From positions 563,501-627,500 of the forward strand of contig NZ_JACHWH010000003.1 of the NCBI RefSeq assembly GCF_014191255.1: DNA of 64,000 nt, read 5' to 3'. The first letter of the stretch is position 1; each line of letters opens with the position of its first letter. A program made the translations under genes and the position numbers. Below the pieces are notes generated by a model. The model had not been told where the DNA came from, searched no databases, and was given only the letters and a program-made list of their open reading frames with translations. This DNA comes from Amycolatopsis bartoniae (GTDB lineage Bacteria > Actinomycetota > Actinomycetes > Mycobacteriales > Pseudonocardiaceae). This document shows, one piece after another, positions 44,428 through 53,828 of the stretch.

Positions 44428-44622
44428 ATCTCCAGCGCAGTGGGTTCGCGCTACCTTCCTCCCGGCACAGCTCGAAGCCGGGGTCCGGGTCGCGCACCGT
44501 CGGCGGTGGGGTTTCGCGCCCGTTCACGTGGCCGTGAGCACCGTTTGCCGTCGCTCGCTCGCCGCGCGCCAGCAACTGCACACCCCTCCTAATTCCAAGC
44601 CGTTACCGGAGCAACCCACCTA

Positions 44623-46122
44623 ATGACCACCGACACCACCACCGTCCCGACGACCGGATCGCAGGCCCAGCAGGTCGCGATCAACGACATCGGGTCGGAG
44701 GAAGACTTCCTCGCGGCGATCGACAAGACGATCAAGTACTTCAACGATGGCGACATCGTCGAGGGCACCATCGTCAAGGTCGATCGCGACGAGGTGCTGC
44801 TCGACATCGGGTACAAGACCGAGGGCGTCATCCCCTCGCGTGAGCTGTCGATCAAACACGATGTCGACCCCGGCGAGGTCGTCAGCGTCGGTGACGAGGT
44901 CGAGGCTCTGGTCCTCCAGAAGGAGGACAAGGAAGGCCGCCTGATCCTGTCCAAGAAGCGCGCGCAGTACGAGCGCGCCTGGGGCACGATCGAGGAGCTC
45001 AAGGAGAAGGACGAGCCCGTCAAGGGCACCGTCATCGAGGTCGTCAAGGGCGGCCTGATCCTCGACATCGGCCTCCGCGGCTTCCTGCCTGCCTCGCTCG
45101 TCGAGATGCGCCGCGTGCGCGACCTGCAGCCGTACGTCGGGCGCGAGCTCGAGGCCAAGATCATCGAGCTGGACAAGAACCGCAACAACGTGGTCCTGTC
45201 GCGGCGGGCCTACCTCGAGCAGACCCAGTCCGAGGTGCGCAGCGAGTTCCTCAACAACCTCGCCAAGGGCCAGGTCCGCAAGGGCGTCGTGTCCTCGATC
45301 GTCAACTTCGGTGCGTTCGTGGACCTCGGCGGCGTCGACGGCCTGGTGCACGTCTCGGAGCTGTCCTGGAAGCACATCGACCACCCGTCCGAGGTCGTCG
45401 AGGTCGGCCAGGAGGTCACCGTCGAGGTGCTGGACGTCGACATGGACCGCGAGCGCGTGTCCCTGTCGCTGAAGGCGACCCAGGAAGACCCGTGGCGCCA
45501 GTTCGCCCGCACCCACGCGATCGGCCAGATCGTGCCGGGCAAGGTCACCAAGCTCGTCCCGTTCGGCGCGTTCGTCCGCGTCGAGGAGGGCATCGAGGGC
45601 CTGGTGCACATCTCCGAGCTGGCCGAGCGCCACGTGGAGATCCCGGAGCAGGTCGTGCAGGTCGGCAGCGAGGTCATGGTCAAGGTCATCGACATCGACC
45701 TCGAGCGTCGCCGCATCTCGCTGTCGCTGAAGCAGGCGAACGAGGGTGTCACGCCCGACACCGAGTTCGACCCGACCCAGTACGGCATGGCCGCCGAGTA
45801 CGACGACCAGGGCAACTACATCTACCCCGAGGGCTTCGACCCCGACACGCAGGAGTGGCAGGAAGGCTACGAGAAGCAGCGGGAGGAGTGGGAGCGCCAG
45901 TACGCCGAGGCGCAGTCCCGCTACGAGGCGCACATGCGCCAGGTCGCGAAGGCCGCCGAGGCCGACGCCGCCGCCGCTGCGGACGCCGCCACCGGTGTCG
46001 ACGGGGGCGAGCAGAGCTACAGCTCCTCGGCCTCGGACGCGGGCTCCCAGTCCAGCGGCGGCACGCTCGCCTCGGACGAGCAGCTGGCCGCCCTGCGGGA
46101 GAAGCTCTCCGGCGGTGCGTGA
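44623..46122 (+). CDS. rpsA: 30S ribosomal protein S1
   Basis: 499 aa with four S1 RNA-binding domains, beginning near residues 44 (GDIVEGTIVKVDRDE), 130 (VKGTVIEVVKGGLILDIGLR), 215 (VSSIVNFGAFVDLGGVDGLV) and 300 (VTKLVPFGAFVRVEEGIEGL). A C-terminal tail rich in Glu, Ala and Ser follows, typical of actinobacterial S1, which lacks the fifth and sixth repeats of E. coli. Binds mRNA on the small subunit. ATG 44623 is preceded by weak GGAG. Followed by a strong terminator. Confidence 0.96.
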   Translation: MTTDTTTVPTTGSQAQQVAINDIGSEEDFLAAIDKTIKYFNDGDIVEGTIVKVDRDEVLLDIGYKTEGVIPSRELSIKHDVDPGEVVSVGDEVEALVLQKEDKEGRLILSKKRAQYERAWGTIEELKEKDEPVKGTVIEVVKGGLILDIGLRGFLPASLVEMRRVRDLQPYVGRELEAKIIELDKNRNNVVLSRRAYLEQTQSEVRSEFLNNLAKGQVRKGVVSSIVNFGAFVDLGGVDGLVHVSELSWKHIDHPSEVVEVGQEVTVEVLDVDMDRERVSLSLKATQEDPWRQFARTHAIGQIVPGKVTKLVPFGAFVRVEEGIEGLVHISELAERHVEIPEQVVQVGSEVMVKVIDIDLERRRISLSLKQANEGVTPDTEFDPTQYGMAAEYDDQGNYIYPEGFDPDTQEWQEGYEKQREEWERQYAEAQSRYEAHMRQVAKAAEADAAAAADAATGVDGGEQSYSSSASDAGSQSSGGTLASDEQLAALREKLSGGA

Positions 46123-46153
46123 GGTGCGCAAGCCCTAGCCTGACGGCTCTCGA

Positions 46154-46189
46154 CGACCCCCGGTTCCGCTTCTGCGGAACCGGGGGTCG
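46154..46189 (+). terminator. rpsA terminator
   Basis: Perfect 16-bp stem (CGACCCCCGGTTCCGC with its complement) and TTCT loop, followed by TTTGGTTTT. Textbook rho-independent terminator 31 bp after the rpsA stop. Confidence 0.92.
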
Positions 46190-46289
46190 TTTGGTTTTGG
46201 GGTGTCGGCAGGGGGCACCGGTGGTGGCGGAGGGGGCGTGCTTGCTCTCGCCGGGGTCGAGGGTGCCGGTTGCGGGACGGGCGGAGGCG

Positions 46290-46373
46290 GAAAGCGCTTT
46301 CTCGGCGGCCGGACCGACCGGCGGTGCCGGTGTCGAGTCAGAAAGCGCTTTCTCGCGTGCGGAAAGCGCTTTT
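46290..46373. repeat. three copies of a 12-bp palindrome GAAAGCGCTTTC
   Basis: Copies at 46290-46301 and 46341-46352 are identical perfect palindromes. A third at 46362-46373 ends in T instead of C. Centre spacings are 51 and 21 bp. The core AAAGCGCTTT resembles LacI-family operators, but no gene start lies within reach, so an iterated genomic palindrome is equally possible. Confidence 0.75.
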
Positions 46374-46476
46374 TCGGCGTCTAGCGACCGCGGTGGGACC
46401 GAGACCGCCGGTTGGGCGCTCACGGTCCCACCGCCGTCGCCAACGGCAGGGGCGGGCCGCAGTGTTTGCCTGTCCC

Positions 46477-46508
46477 TGCTTGCCTGCTTGCCTGCTTGCC
46501 TGCTTGCC
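46477..46508. repeat. 8-bp tandem repeat TGCTTGCC x4
   Basis: Four uninterrupted head-to-tail copies in the rpsA-TetR spacer, preceded by the related TGTTTGCCTGTCCC. Likely length-variable by slippage. Confidence 0.85.
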
Positions 46509-46647
46509 CGGTCGACGGTGTCCGGCATCGCCGCGCCGCGCCGCGCCGCTCGCGCTCAGCCCTCGGCGTCGTCTCCGGCCATCACCCAAGGCCACTGGCG
46601 CTCCGCCCTACCTGCACCCCGGGGCCTGCGGCCACCGCAGGCGGGCA

Positions 46648-47307
46648 TCACCTCCCGAAGAGGCGTCCCGGTGGGTCCTGCCTCGCCGCCAAACCGGCGA
46701 GGGCCGTGAGGATGCCTTCCTGGAAAATGTGGCCGTACGAGTCGTCACCGGGCTTCAGGAACCAGCCCGGCGGGGGCGTCCGCGCGCGGTGGGTCAGTTC
46801 GAGGCTCACCAGGCCGTGCATGGTCGTCCACACGAGGTAGCTCGCGCTGTCCGTGTCGAGCACCGGGCCCGCCGCGGGGCGGACGCGCTCCACCAGCAGG
46901 TCGTAGCTGTTGCGCTGCGCCAGCATCCGCAGGTCGGGGTCCGGGTCGTAGCCCGGCACTGCGCGCTCGAACATGAACGCGTACCGCGCCGGGCTCTCCA
47001 GTGCGAACTCCCGGTACGCGCGCGCGAACGCCAGCACGTCCGGCAGCGGGTCGCCGGACACCGGGGGCAACTTCACCAGTTCCTCGTGCAGCAGCTCGAA
47101 CGTGCGCTCGTACAACGCGTCCAGCACGCCGGTCCGGCCGCCGAACCGGGTGTACACCCCGATGGTGGAACTGCCCGCCGCTCCGGCGAGGCCCCGCACG
47201 GTGAGCCCCGCGACACCCTGTTCGACGAGCACGGTCAGCGCGGCCTGCAGCAACCGTTCCCTGCTGGAGGCTTCGGCAGGCCCGGCCTGGCCGTGACGAG
47301 TGGCCAT
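46648..47307 (-). CDS. TetR-family regulator
   Basis: 219 aa. HTH at about residues 32-60 (LAGAAGSSTIGVYTRFGGRT) and a WHG/TetR_C_33-type ligand domain. ATG 47307 follows AGGGGG. The gene is divergent from folP2 with an 88-bp gap that contains the inverted repeat AACG-CC-CGTT at 47351-47360, a possible operator fragment. It may control folP2 or itself. Confidence 0.85.
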   Translation of the reverse strand: MATRHGQAGPAEASSRERLLQAALTVLVEQGVAGLTVRGLAGAAGSSTIGVYTRFGGRTGVLDALYERTFELLHEELVKLPPVSGDPLPDVLAFARAYREFALESPARYAFMFERAVPGYDPDPDLRMLAQRNSYDLLVERVRPAAGPVLDTDSASYLVWTTMHGLVSLELTHRARTPPPGWFLKPGDDSYGHIFQEGILTALAGLAARQDPPGRLFGR

Positions 47308-47395
47308 CCGTGCACCCCCTTCGGGTCTCCTGGGAAGCAACTTAGGCTATAACGCCCGTTCTCGCGGAACCGGGATCCCGGGGCAGAATGTGCGG

Positions 47396-48268
47396 GTGTC
47401 CCTCGTCGAACTCGAATTCCGCGGCAGGCCGCTGGTGCGCGACCGCGCGCTGGTCATGGCCATCGTCAACCGCACCCCCGACTCCTTCTACGACCACGGC
47501 GCCTCGTTCGAGGACGAGCCCGCCCTCGCCGCCGTCGACCGCGCCGTCGCCGAAGGGGCCGACATCGTCGACATCGGCGGCGTGAAGGCGGGACCGGGCC
47601 AGGAGGTCGGCGTCGCCGAGGAGATCCGGCGCGTGGTGCCGTTCGTCGCCGAGATCCGCCGCCGCCACCCGGACCTCGTGATCAGCGTCGACACGTGGCG
47701 GCACGAGGTCGGACGGCCCGCGTGCGAGGCCGGCGCGGACCTGCTCAACGACACGTGGGCGGGCGCCGACCCGAAGCTCGCGGAGGTCGCCGCCGAGTTC
47801 GGCGCCGGCTACGTCTGCTCCCACACCGGCGGCGCCGCGCCCCGCAGCCGCCCCTTCCGCGTGCGCTACGACGACCTCGTGCGCGAGGTGATCGAGGAAA
47901 CCACCCGGCGGGCCGAAGAGGTGGTCGCGCTCGGGGTGCCGCGCGGCGGCGTGCTGATCGACCCCACCCACGACTTCGGCAAGAACACCTGGCACAGCCT
48001 CGCCCTGCTGCGCCACGCCGCCGCGCTCACGGACACCGGCTGGCCCGTCCTGATGGCACTGTCCAACAAGGACTTCGTCGGCGAGGCGCTCGGCGTGGAG
48101 CTGACCGACCGTCTGGACGGGACACTCGCCGCCACGGCGCTCGCCGCCCGCGACGGGGCGCGCGTGTTCCGCGTGCACGAGGTGCGCCAGACCCGGCACG
48201 TGCTCGAAATGGTGGCCGCCATCGACGGCGAGCGGCCGCCGGCCCGCGCGATCCGCGGCCTGGCCTGA
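47396..48268 (+). CDS. folP2: dihydropteroate synthase paralogue (FolP2-like)
   Basis: 290 aa TIM barrel. DHPS signatures: LVMAIVNRTPDSFYDHGAS near the N-terminus, DIVDIGGVKAGPGQEV, and VISVDTWRHEV. The changes at the pterin and PABA loops (DHGASF instead of DGG-type) and the C-terminal NKDFVGEALGVELTDRLDGT match the FolP2 group of actinobacteria, whose mycobacterial member lacks DHPS activity. GTG 47396 is very close to a CAGAAT -10-like element, so a leaderless mRNA is possible. Confidence 0.85.
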   Translation: MSLVELEFRGRPLVRDRALVMAIVNRTPDSFYDHGASFEDEPALAAVDRAVAEGADIVDIGGVKAGPGQEVGVAEEIRRVVPFVAEIRRRHPDLVISVDTWRHEVGRPACEAGADLLNDTWAGADPKLAEVAAEFGAGYVCSHTGGAAPRSRPFRVRYDDLVREVIEETTRRAEEVVALGVPRGGVLIDPTHDFGKNTWHSLALLRHAAALTDTGWPVLMALSNKDFVGEALGVELTDRLDGTLAATALAARDGARVFRVHEVRQTRHVLEMVAAIDGERPPARAIRGLA

Positions 48269-48275
48269 AAAACGC

Positions 48276-48776
48276 TCAGCCGCCGTTGCCGCGGTTGAGT
48301 CCGTACAGGACGCGCTGCAGGATCTGCGAGTCGGCGTCCATCCGCGGCTGCTCCGGCTGGTACTCCACCGCCGGGGTGCGGTTGGGCGCGCGCTGCGGCA
48401 GCGGCACGGCGGCCGCGGACATGCCGGTGGGCAACGGCAGCTCCGACCACATGTTGCGCCGCGAACCGGGCAGCTTCACGGCGTTGATCTGGGCGCCGGG
48501 CAGCTCGGGCGGCTCGCCCGAGAGGTCGTCGTCGAGCTCCAGCACCAGCGCGTCGCCGTGCAGCCGCAGCCGCACGGTGAGGAACCGCGGGCTCCCCGGG
48601 TCGCTGGCCTCGACCGAAGCCGCGACCAGGTGCCGCACGATCCGGGAGGCCTCCGGGATCAGCGACCGCAGGGACCACTCGGCGAGCGCGAAGCGCACGA
48701 ACATGTCCGCGCAGTTGACGGCACTGGGCAGCGCGACGAGCCGCAGGTCGTCCACCTGAGTGGTCTGGCCGATCAC
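48276..48776 (-). CDS. RsbW-like anti-sigma / ATP-binding-fold protein
   Basis: 166 aa. The N-terminal 100 residues resemble the histidine-kinase-like ATPase fold of actinobacterial anti-sigma regulators ([20 protein letters not shown], then [16 protein letters not shown]), but a clear N box and G box are not seen. A Pro/Arg-rich tail follows. GTG 48776 is preceded by GGAGGA. Convergent with folP2. Role in sigma-factor control is inferred only. Confidence 0.6.
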   Translation of the reverse strand: MIGQTTQVDDLRLVALPSAVNCADMFVRFALAEWSLRSLIPEASRIVRHLVAASVEASDPGSPRFLTVRLRLHGDALVLELDDDLSGEPPELPGAQINAVKLPGSRRNMWSELPLPTGMSAAAVPLPQRAPNRTPAVEYQPEQPRMDADSQILQRVLYGLNRGNGG

Positions 48777-48859
48777 GGGTGTCCTCCGTTTCGCCTGGCG
48801 CGGGCCTGTCCAGTGCACGAGTCGCCACGCATAGTGGCGGACGGCGCGTGCACTGGCTG

Positions 48860-49612
48860 TTAAGGGAGCGTGCGGGACAGCGTAAGGGCAGTGGTCCGAA
48901 CCGCGGGAGCCACCCGCTCGGCGCGCACCCGGTTGCTCCAGCCGGAGATCGAGACGGCCGCCCGCGCGGCTCCCGACCGGTCGAGCACCGGGCTGGCGAC
49001 GCAGAGCACGCCCGCCACCGATTCTTCCCGCTCGTACGCGATGCCTTCCTCACCCACCTTCGTCAGCTGCCTGCGCAACAGGCCCGGTGCGGTGAGGGTC
49101 CGCGGCCCGACCCGGGGCAGGCCCGCAGAGATTACCGCCTCCAGCACCGGACGGGGAGAGTGCGCGATGATCGCTTTTCCGACGGCCGTGGCGTGCGCGG
49201 GAAACCGGCCGCCGATGCGCGACGGCAGCGCCGGCGCGTCGGGGCCGCGCACGATGTCGAGGTAGACCACCTCGGTGCCCTCCAGCACCGCCAGGTGGAC
49301 GGTGTTGCGGGTGGCTTCGCGCAGGTCCGCGAGGTAGGGGCGCGCCGCGTCGACGAACCCGCTGCCGCGCACGGCGAGCTGTCCGATCTCGAACAGCTTG
49401 AGGCCCAGCCGGACACCGGCACCGTCCCTTTCGAGCAGTCCCTGCGCGACGAGGTGGCGGGTCAGCCGGTGCGCGGACGACTTGGGCATGCCGGTGCGCC
49501 GGGCCAGCTCGGACACCCCGAGCCGGTCGTCGCCCGCGGCGAACGCGCTCAGCAGCGCCGCGAGGCGGGCCGCGGTCACGCCCGCGGAGCCGTCCCGCTC
49601 AGCGGCACACAT
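48860..49612 (-). CDS. IclR-family regulator
   Basis: 250 aa. Winged HTH at 12-70 ([20 protein letters not shown]) and IclR effector domain with [20 protein letters not shown] and [17 protein letters not shown] 49612 lies 39 bp from the divergent acetaldehyde dehydrogenase gene. IclR proteins commonly control aromatic ring-cleavage genes, which fits those neighbours. Confidence 0.9.
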   Translation of the reverse strand: MCAAERDGSAGVTAARLAALLSAFAAGDDRLGVSELARRTGMPKSSAHRLTRHLVAQGLLERDGAGVRLGLKLFEIGQLAVRGSGFVDAARPYLADLREATRNTVHLAVLEGTEVVYLDIVRGPDAPALPSRIGGRFPAHATAVGKAIIAHSPRPVLEAVISAGLPRVGPRTLTAPGLLRRQLTKVGEEGIAYEREESVAGVLCVASPVLDRSGAARAAVSISGWSNRVRAERVAPAVRTTALTLSRTLP

Positions 49613-49651
49613 GCGTTGATGATGCCCGACGGCGCGGCGGAGGGTAAGGGC

Positions 49652-50551
49652 ATGAGCAAAACCGTCGCGGCGATCGTCGGTCCCGGCAACATCGGGACCG
49701 ACCTGCTCGCCAAGCTCCGCCGGAGCGAGTTCGTGGACGTGCGCTACATGGTCGGGGTGGATCCGGCGTCGGAGGGGCTCGCGCGGGCCGCGGAGCTGGG
49801 CCTGGAGACCTCCGCCGAGGGCGTGGACTGGTTGCTGTCCCGCGCCGAGCCGCCGGAGCTGGTGTTCGAGGCGACCTCGGCGAAGGCGCACCTGGCCCAC
49901 GCGCCGCGCTACGCCGAGGCGGGCATCCAGGCGGTGGACCTGACGCCGGCCGCCGTCGCGCCGTACACGTGCCCGGCGGTGACCGAGCCCGAGCAGCTCG
50001 ACACGCCGAACTTCAACATGATCACCTGCGGTGGGCAGGCCACGATCCCCATCGTGCACGCGGTTTCGCGCGTGACACCGGTGCCGTACGCGGAGATCGT
50101 GGCGTCGGTGTCGTCGCGCTCGGCGGGGCCGGGGACGCGCGCGAACATCGACGAGTTCACCGAGACCACCGCCCGCGGGATCGAGCAGGTCGGCGGGGCG
50201 GAGCGCGGCAAGGCGATCATCATCATTAACCCGGTCGAGCCGCCGATGATCATGCGCGACACGGTGTTCTGCGCCATCGGCCCGGACGCCGACCGCGACG
50301 CGATCACCGCGTCGGTCGAGCGCATGGTCGCGACGGTGCAGGAGTACGTGCCCGGCTACACGCTCAAGGCGGCGCCGCAGTTCGACGACCCGCGGCCGGG
50401 GTGGCAGGGCAGGGCGCGGGTCGCGGTGTTCCTGGAGGTCGCGGGCAACGGCGACTACCTGCCGCCGTACGCGGGGAACCTCGACATCATGACGGCCGCC
50501 GCGGCCCGTGTCGGCGAACTGGTGGCACGGCGGAAGGCGGTGGCGGCATGA
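49652..50551 (+). CDS. acetaldehyde dehydrogenase (acetylating)
   Basis: 299 aa DmpF/MhpF-type enzyme converting acetaldehyde, NAD and CoA to acetyl-CoA. Nucleotide loop GPGNIG at 10-15, catalytic Cys126 in [10 protein letters not shown], and [11 protein letters not shown] near residue 195. It channels the aldehyde from the aldolase encoded next; the genes overlap by 4 bp (ATGA). Together they finish the meta-cleavage lower pathway (or its steroid counterpart HsaF/HsaG). Confidence 0.92.
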   Translation: MSKTVAAIVGPGNIGTDLLAKLRRSEFVDVRYMVGVDPASEGLARAAELGLETSAEGVDWLLSRAEPPELVFEATSAKAHLAHAPRYAEAGIQAVDLTPAAVAPYTCPAVTEPEQLDTPNFNMITCGGQATIPIVHAVSRVTPVPYAEIVASVSSRSAGPGTRANIDEFTETTARGIEQVGGAERGKAIIIINPVEPPMIMRDTVFCAIGPDADRDAITASVERMVATVQEYVPGYTLKAAPQFDDPRPGWQGRARVAVFLEVAGNGDYLPPYAGNLDIMTAAAARVGELVARRKAVAA

Positions 50552-51576
50552 GCTGGGCCGAAGACGGGCGGGAGGTGCGGATCGTCGACACGTCGCTGCG
50601 GGACGGCAGTCACGCGATGGCGCATCAGTTCACCGAGGACAACGTGCGCGACACCGTGCGGGCGCTCGACGACGCCGGGGTGTCGCTGATCGAGGTCACC
50701 CACGGCGACGGGCTGGGCGGGTCGACGTTCAACTATGGCTTCTCGCTCGTGGACGAGCGGAAGCTGATCGCGACCGCGGTCGCCGAGGCGAAGCAGGCGA
50801 AGATCGCGGTGCTGCTGCTGCCGGGGCTGGGCACGGTGACCGACCTGAAGGCCGCCGCGGACCTCGGTGCGGGCGCGGTGCGCATCGCGACGCACTGCAC
50901 CGAGGCCGACGTGTCGATCCAGCACTTCACCGAGGCGCGCAACCTGGGCCTGGAGACCGTCGGGTTCCTGATGCTGTCGCACATGTCCACTCCGGACGCG
51001 CTGGCGAAGCAGGGCCGCATCATGGTCGACGCCGGGTGCCAGTGCGTGTACATCGTGGACTCCGCGGGGGCGCTGATCCTGGAGGACGCGGCGGAGCGGG
51101 TCGAGGCGCTGGTGGCGGAGTTCGGCGGCGAGGCGCAGGTCGGTTACCACGGGCACCAGAACCTCAGCTTCGGCGTGGCCAACTCGGTGCTCGCCTACCG
51201 TGCGGGGGCCCGGCAGATCGACGGTTCGCTGGTGGCGCTCGGCGCGGGCGCGGGCAACTCGCCGACGGAGGTGCTGGCGGCGGTGTTCGAGCGGCTCGGC
51301 GTCCGGACGGGCGTGGACAAGGACGTGCTGATGGACGCCGCGGAGAACGTGGTCAAGCCGTACATCACGCGCCTGCCGGTGATGGACCGCTCGTCGATCG
51401 TGCAGGGCTTCGCCGGGGTGTACTCGAGCTTCCTGCTGCACGCCGAACGCGCGGCGGAGCGCTACGGCGTGCCCGCGCACGAGATCCTGTACCGCGTGGG
51501 GGAGAACCGCTACGTCGGCGGCCAGGAGGACATGATCATCGACATCGCGCTGCAGCTGGTCGCGGAGCGGGGCTAG
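50548..51576 (+). CDS. 4-hydroxy-2-oxovalerate aldolase
   Basis: 342 aa DmpG/HsaF-type aldolase splitting 4-hydroxy-2-oxoacids into pyruvate and an aldehyde. Metal-site motifs [17 protein letters not shown] (residues 12-28) and [18 protein letters not shown]-terminal dimerisation region [18 protein letters not shown] contacts the dehydrogenase. The partner hydratase gene (2-oxopent-4-enoate hydratase) is not in the window. Confidence 0.93.
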   Translation: MSWAEDGREVRIVDTSLRDGSHAMAHQFTEDNVRDTVRALDDAGVSLIEVTHGDGLGGSTFNYGFSLVDERKLIATAVAEAKQAKIAVLLLPGLGTVTDLKAAADLGAGAVRIATHCTEADVSIQHFTEARNLGLETVGFLMLSHMSTPDALAKQGRIMVDAGCQCVYIVDSAGALILEDAAERVEALVAEFGGEAQVGYHGHQNLSFGVANSVLAYRAGARQIDGSLVALGAGAGNSPTEVLAAVFERLGVRTGVDKDVLMDAAENVVKPYITRLPVMDRSSIVQGFAGVYSSFLLHAERAAERYGVPAHEILYRVGENRYVGGQEDMIIDIALQLVAERG

Positions 51577-51630
51577 GAGGTTTTCGAAGCGGCGGAGCCG
51601 ATTGCTGTAGGGCCGTCAACCGGCACCGCT

Positions 51631-51729
51631 GCGGGTTCTGAGGTGGCTCCTGGCGAGGACAGCTCCGAAGTGGTGACCTGGCGGTCATGATGAGGAGATC
51701 CCGGAGCCAGGGGCCGCCTCAGGTTCCGC
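51631..51729. repeat. imperfect inverted repeat, possible MITE or hairpin
   Basis: Arms 51631-51654 and 51706-51729 match at 19 of 24 positions when one is reverse-complemented, sharing CTGAGG-GG-CCTGGC blocks. They enclose 51 bp. No transposase is near. It may be a small non-autonomous insertion remnant or a long terminator for the aldolase operon. Confidence 0.5.
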
Positions 51730-51767
51730 TACTCGCACCGCCGCGCAGATCACGACTGGAAACATTC

Positions 51768-52358
51768 CTAGGAACCGGCTCTGGCGAGGAGGTGGACGCA
51801 GTGGGCGATGAGGCGCTCGCGGGACGCGGTGAGCGTGCCCGCGAGGTGGCCGGTGAACAGGTTCGCCAGCGCGCCGACGAGCCCGAGCGCCGTCATCTCC
51901 CGCTCGTCGGCCGCCATCCGCTCCGGCAGCTGTTCGCGCACCAGCGCGGCGAACGCGGGCAGCAGGGCCACCCCGCGCGCGGACAGCGCAGGGTCACTGA
52001 CCGGGGCCAGCAGCAGGACGCGGCCCTTGCGCGGGTCGTCCACGGCCAGCTCGAAGAACGCGTGCACCGCCGCTTCGGCGCGGGCCACCGGGTCGGCGCG
52101 GTTGTCGGGCACGGCGTCGACCAGCGCCTGGCGCAGCTCGGCGGCGACCTGCTCGTAGAGCGCGACCACGAGCTGCTCCCGGTCGGCGAAGCTCTCGTAG
52201 AAGTAGCGCTCGGTGAGCTTCGCCCGGCGGCAGACGGCCCGCACGCTCACCGCCGCGCTGCCGTCCGTGCCCAGCAGGTCGAGCGCGGCGGCCAGCAACC
52301 GGTCCCGCCGCGCGGCCTGCCGGTCGGCCAGCGTGGTGCCCGCCCAGGTCCTGGTCAT
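51768..52358 (-). CDS. TetR-family regulator
   Basis: 196 aa. HTH at about 32-60 (VRAVCRRAKLTERYFYESFA) and a C-terminal ligand domain of the TetR_C_33 kind. ATG 52358 is followed upstream by a near-palindrome at 52373-52390, probably its operator. The divergent side now holds a broken oxygenase gene and then an LLM oxidoreductase. Confidence 0.88.
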   Translation of the reverse strand: MTRTWAGTTLADRQAARRDRLLAAALDLLGTDGSAAVSVRAVCRRAKLTERYFYESFADREQLVVALYEQVAAELRQALVDAVPDNRADPVARAEAAVHAFFELAVDDPRKGRVLLLAPVSDPALSARGVALLPAFAALVREQLPERMAADEREMTALGLVGALANLFTGHLAGTLTASRERLIAHCVHLLARAGS

Positions 52359-52372
52359 CGCGTCCCCTCAAT

Positions 52373-52390
52373 TGACTACGCGTGTTGTCA
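52373..52390. promoter_or_regulatory. TetR-type near-palindrome
   Basis: TGACTACGCGTGTTGTCA agrees with its own reverse complement at 14 of 18 positions, with perfect TGAC/GTCA ends. It lies 15 bp ahead of the TetR start and faces the broken oxygenase fragment. Confidence 0.5.
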
Positions 52391-52409
52391 CATCGTAGCG
52401 TGCCGGTGA

Positions 52410-52690
52410 TGTCACCGCACGCTCGCGAAACGGCTATTGCCGGACTGGGCGTGGCGGCCGCTGAGGGCGGTCCTCGCGCGCGGTTTCGTGTGGCGGACGG
52501 TGGTGGGGTCGTACCCGGAGGTCGTGCGCGAGCGGCTGGGCTACTCGTGGTCCGCCACCGACGAACGGCACCACCGGCCGCTCGGCCTCGCCTTCCGGTT
52601 CGTGCCGCACGACCGCCGCTACCACCCGCGGCGAGTCCGTGCCGCTGCCGGAGATCCCGGCCCGCACCCTCCCGCCGCTGTCCGAGCGGG
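52410..52690 (+). pseudogene. C-terminal fragment of an oxygenase MpaB-like (DUF2236) protein
   Basis: The frame reads LAKRLLPDWAWRPLRAVLAR, then TVVGSYPEVVRERLGYSWSA and TDERHHRPLGLAFRFVPHDR. This resembles the end of DUF2236 heme oxygenases. No start or catalytic N-terminal region remains. It directly follows a TetR gene and operator, so the regulator has apparently lost most of its original target. The frame continues into the LLM gene without a stop. Confidence 0.5.
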
Positions 52691-52724
52691 ACAATCCGAC
52701 GCACTACTCACCGCAGGAGGCCCC

Positions 52725-53750
52725 GTGAAGCTCGGCTACCACATCGGCTACTGGCAGTCCGGCCCGCCGCAGGGCGCGCTGGAGTCGATCCTCGCCGCCG
52801 AGGAGCTCGGTTTCGATTCGGTGTGGACGGCCGAGGCGTACGGCTCGGACGCGTTCACCCCGCTCGCGTGGTGGGGTGCCTCGACGAGCCGGATCAAGCT
52901 GGGCACCAACATCGTGCAGATGTCCGCGCGGACGCCGGCGGCGGTCGCGATGAGCGCGCTGACCCTGGACCACCTGTCGGGCGGGCGGTTCGTGCTCGGG
53001 CTCGGCGTGTCCGGGCCGCAGGTCGTCGAGGGCTGGTACGGCCAGCCGTACCCGAAGCCGCTCGCGCGCACGCGCGAATACGTCGACATCGTGCGGCAGG
53101 TGATCGCGCGCAAGGAGCCCGTGACCTCCGAGGGCCCGTTCTACCCGCTGCCGCTGAAGGGCGGCACCGGGCTGGGCAAGCCGCTCAAGTCCACCGTGCA
53201 CCCGCTGCGCGAGGAGATCCCGGTCTACCTCGCCGCGGAGGGGCCGAAGAACGTGGCGCTGGCGGCCGAGATCGGCGACGGCTGGCTGCCGTTGTTCTTC
53301 TCGCCCAAGGCCGACGGGTTCTACCGCGCCGCGCTGGAAGAAGGCTTCGCGCGGCCGGGTGCGCGGCACACGGCGGCGGACTTCGAGGTGGTCGCGTCGG
53401 TTCCGGTGATCGTGCACGACGACGTCGAGCAGGCGGCGGGGTTCATGAAGCCGTCGCTGGCGTTGTACATCGGCGGCATGGGCGCGAAGGAGGTGAACTT
53501 CCACCACGACGTGTTCGCGCGCCTGGGCTACGCCGACGTCGCGGACGAGGTGCAGGAGCTCTACCTCGCGGGCCGAAAGGCCGAAGCGGCGCAGGCGATC
53601 CCGACGAGCCTCGTCGAGGACACCGCGCTGATCGGGCCGCCGGACAAGATCCGCGAGGAGCTGGCCCGCTGGGAGGACACGGTGATCACGACGCTGCTCC
53701 TGCGCGGCGACGCGAACACCCTGCGTGCGGTGGCGCCGATCCTGTCCTGA
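52725..53750 (+). CDS. LLM-class F420-dependent oxidoreductase
   Basis: 341 aa luciferase-like TIM barrel. MKLGYHIGYWQSGPP start, WTAEAYGSDAFTPLAWWG, GTNIVQMSARTPAAVAMSA and the LDHLSGGRFVLGLGVSGPQV motif that shapes the F420 pocket. GTG 52725 follows GCAGGAGG. The longer frame upstream belongs to the oxygenase remnant. Substrate unknown; actinobacterial members act on lipids, nitro compounds or steroids. Confidence 0.88.
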   Translation: MKLGYHIGYWQSGPPQGALESILAAEELGFDSVWTAEAYGSDAFTPLAWWGASTSRIKLGTNIVQMSARTPAAVAMSALTLDHLSGGRFVLGLGVSGPQVVEGWYGQPYPKPLARTREYVDIVRQVIARKEPVTSEGPFYPLPLKGGTGLGKPLKSTVHPLREEIPVYLAAEGPKNVALAAEIGDGWLPLFFSPKADGFYRAALEEGFARPGARHTAADFEVVASVPVIVHDDVEQAAGFMKPSLALYIGGMGAKEVNFHHDVFARLGYADVADEVQELYLAGRKAEAAQAIPTSLVEDTALIGPPDKIREELARWEDTVITTLLLRGDANTLRAVAPILS

Positions 53751-53828
53751 GCGTTGGTGGCCCCGGTCACCACGCGGGCGGGCGGCGATGACACGATTCG
53801 TCGCGGTTCCCGCGGGCGAAGGAGGGTC

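Larger units (their letters stand above)
46190..46647. other. gene-free, repeat-rich spacer
   Basis: About 460 bp between the rpsA terminator and a convergent TetR gene. Open frames exist on both strands but show repetitive, shadow-like composition (for example runs of EKALSA on the minus strand) and no ribosome sites. It holds the palindrome cluster and the 8-bp tandem repeat listed separately. Confidence 0.6.

Noticed and set aside
46270-47352. 360-codon plus-strand frame after rpsA
   Set aside because: Crosses the palindrome repeats and lies antisense to a clear TetR gene; composition is shadow-like.
52437-53750. 437-codon version of the LLM oxidoreductase
   Set aside because: The first 96 codons match an oxygenase tail, not the LLM family; GTG 52725 has a good ribosome site and the family N-terminus.
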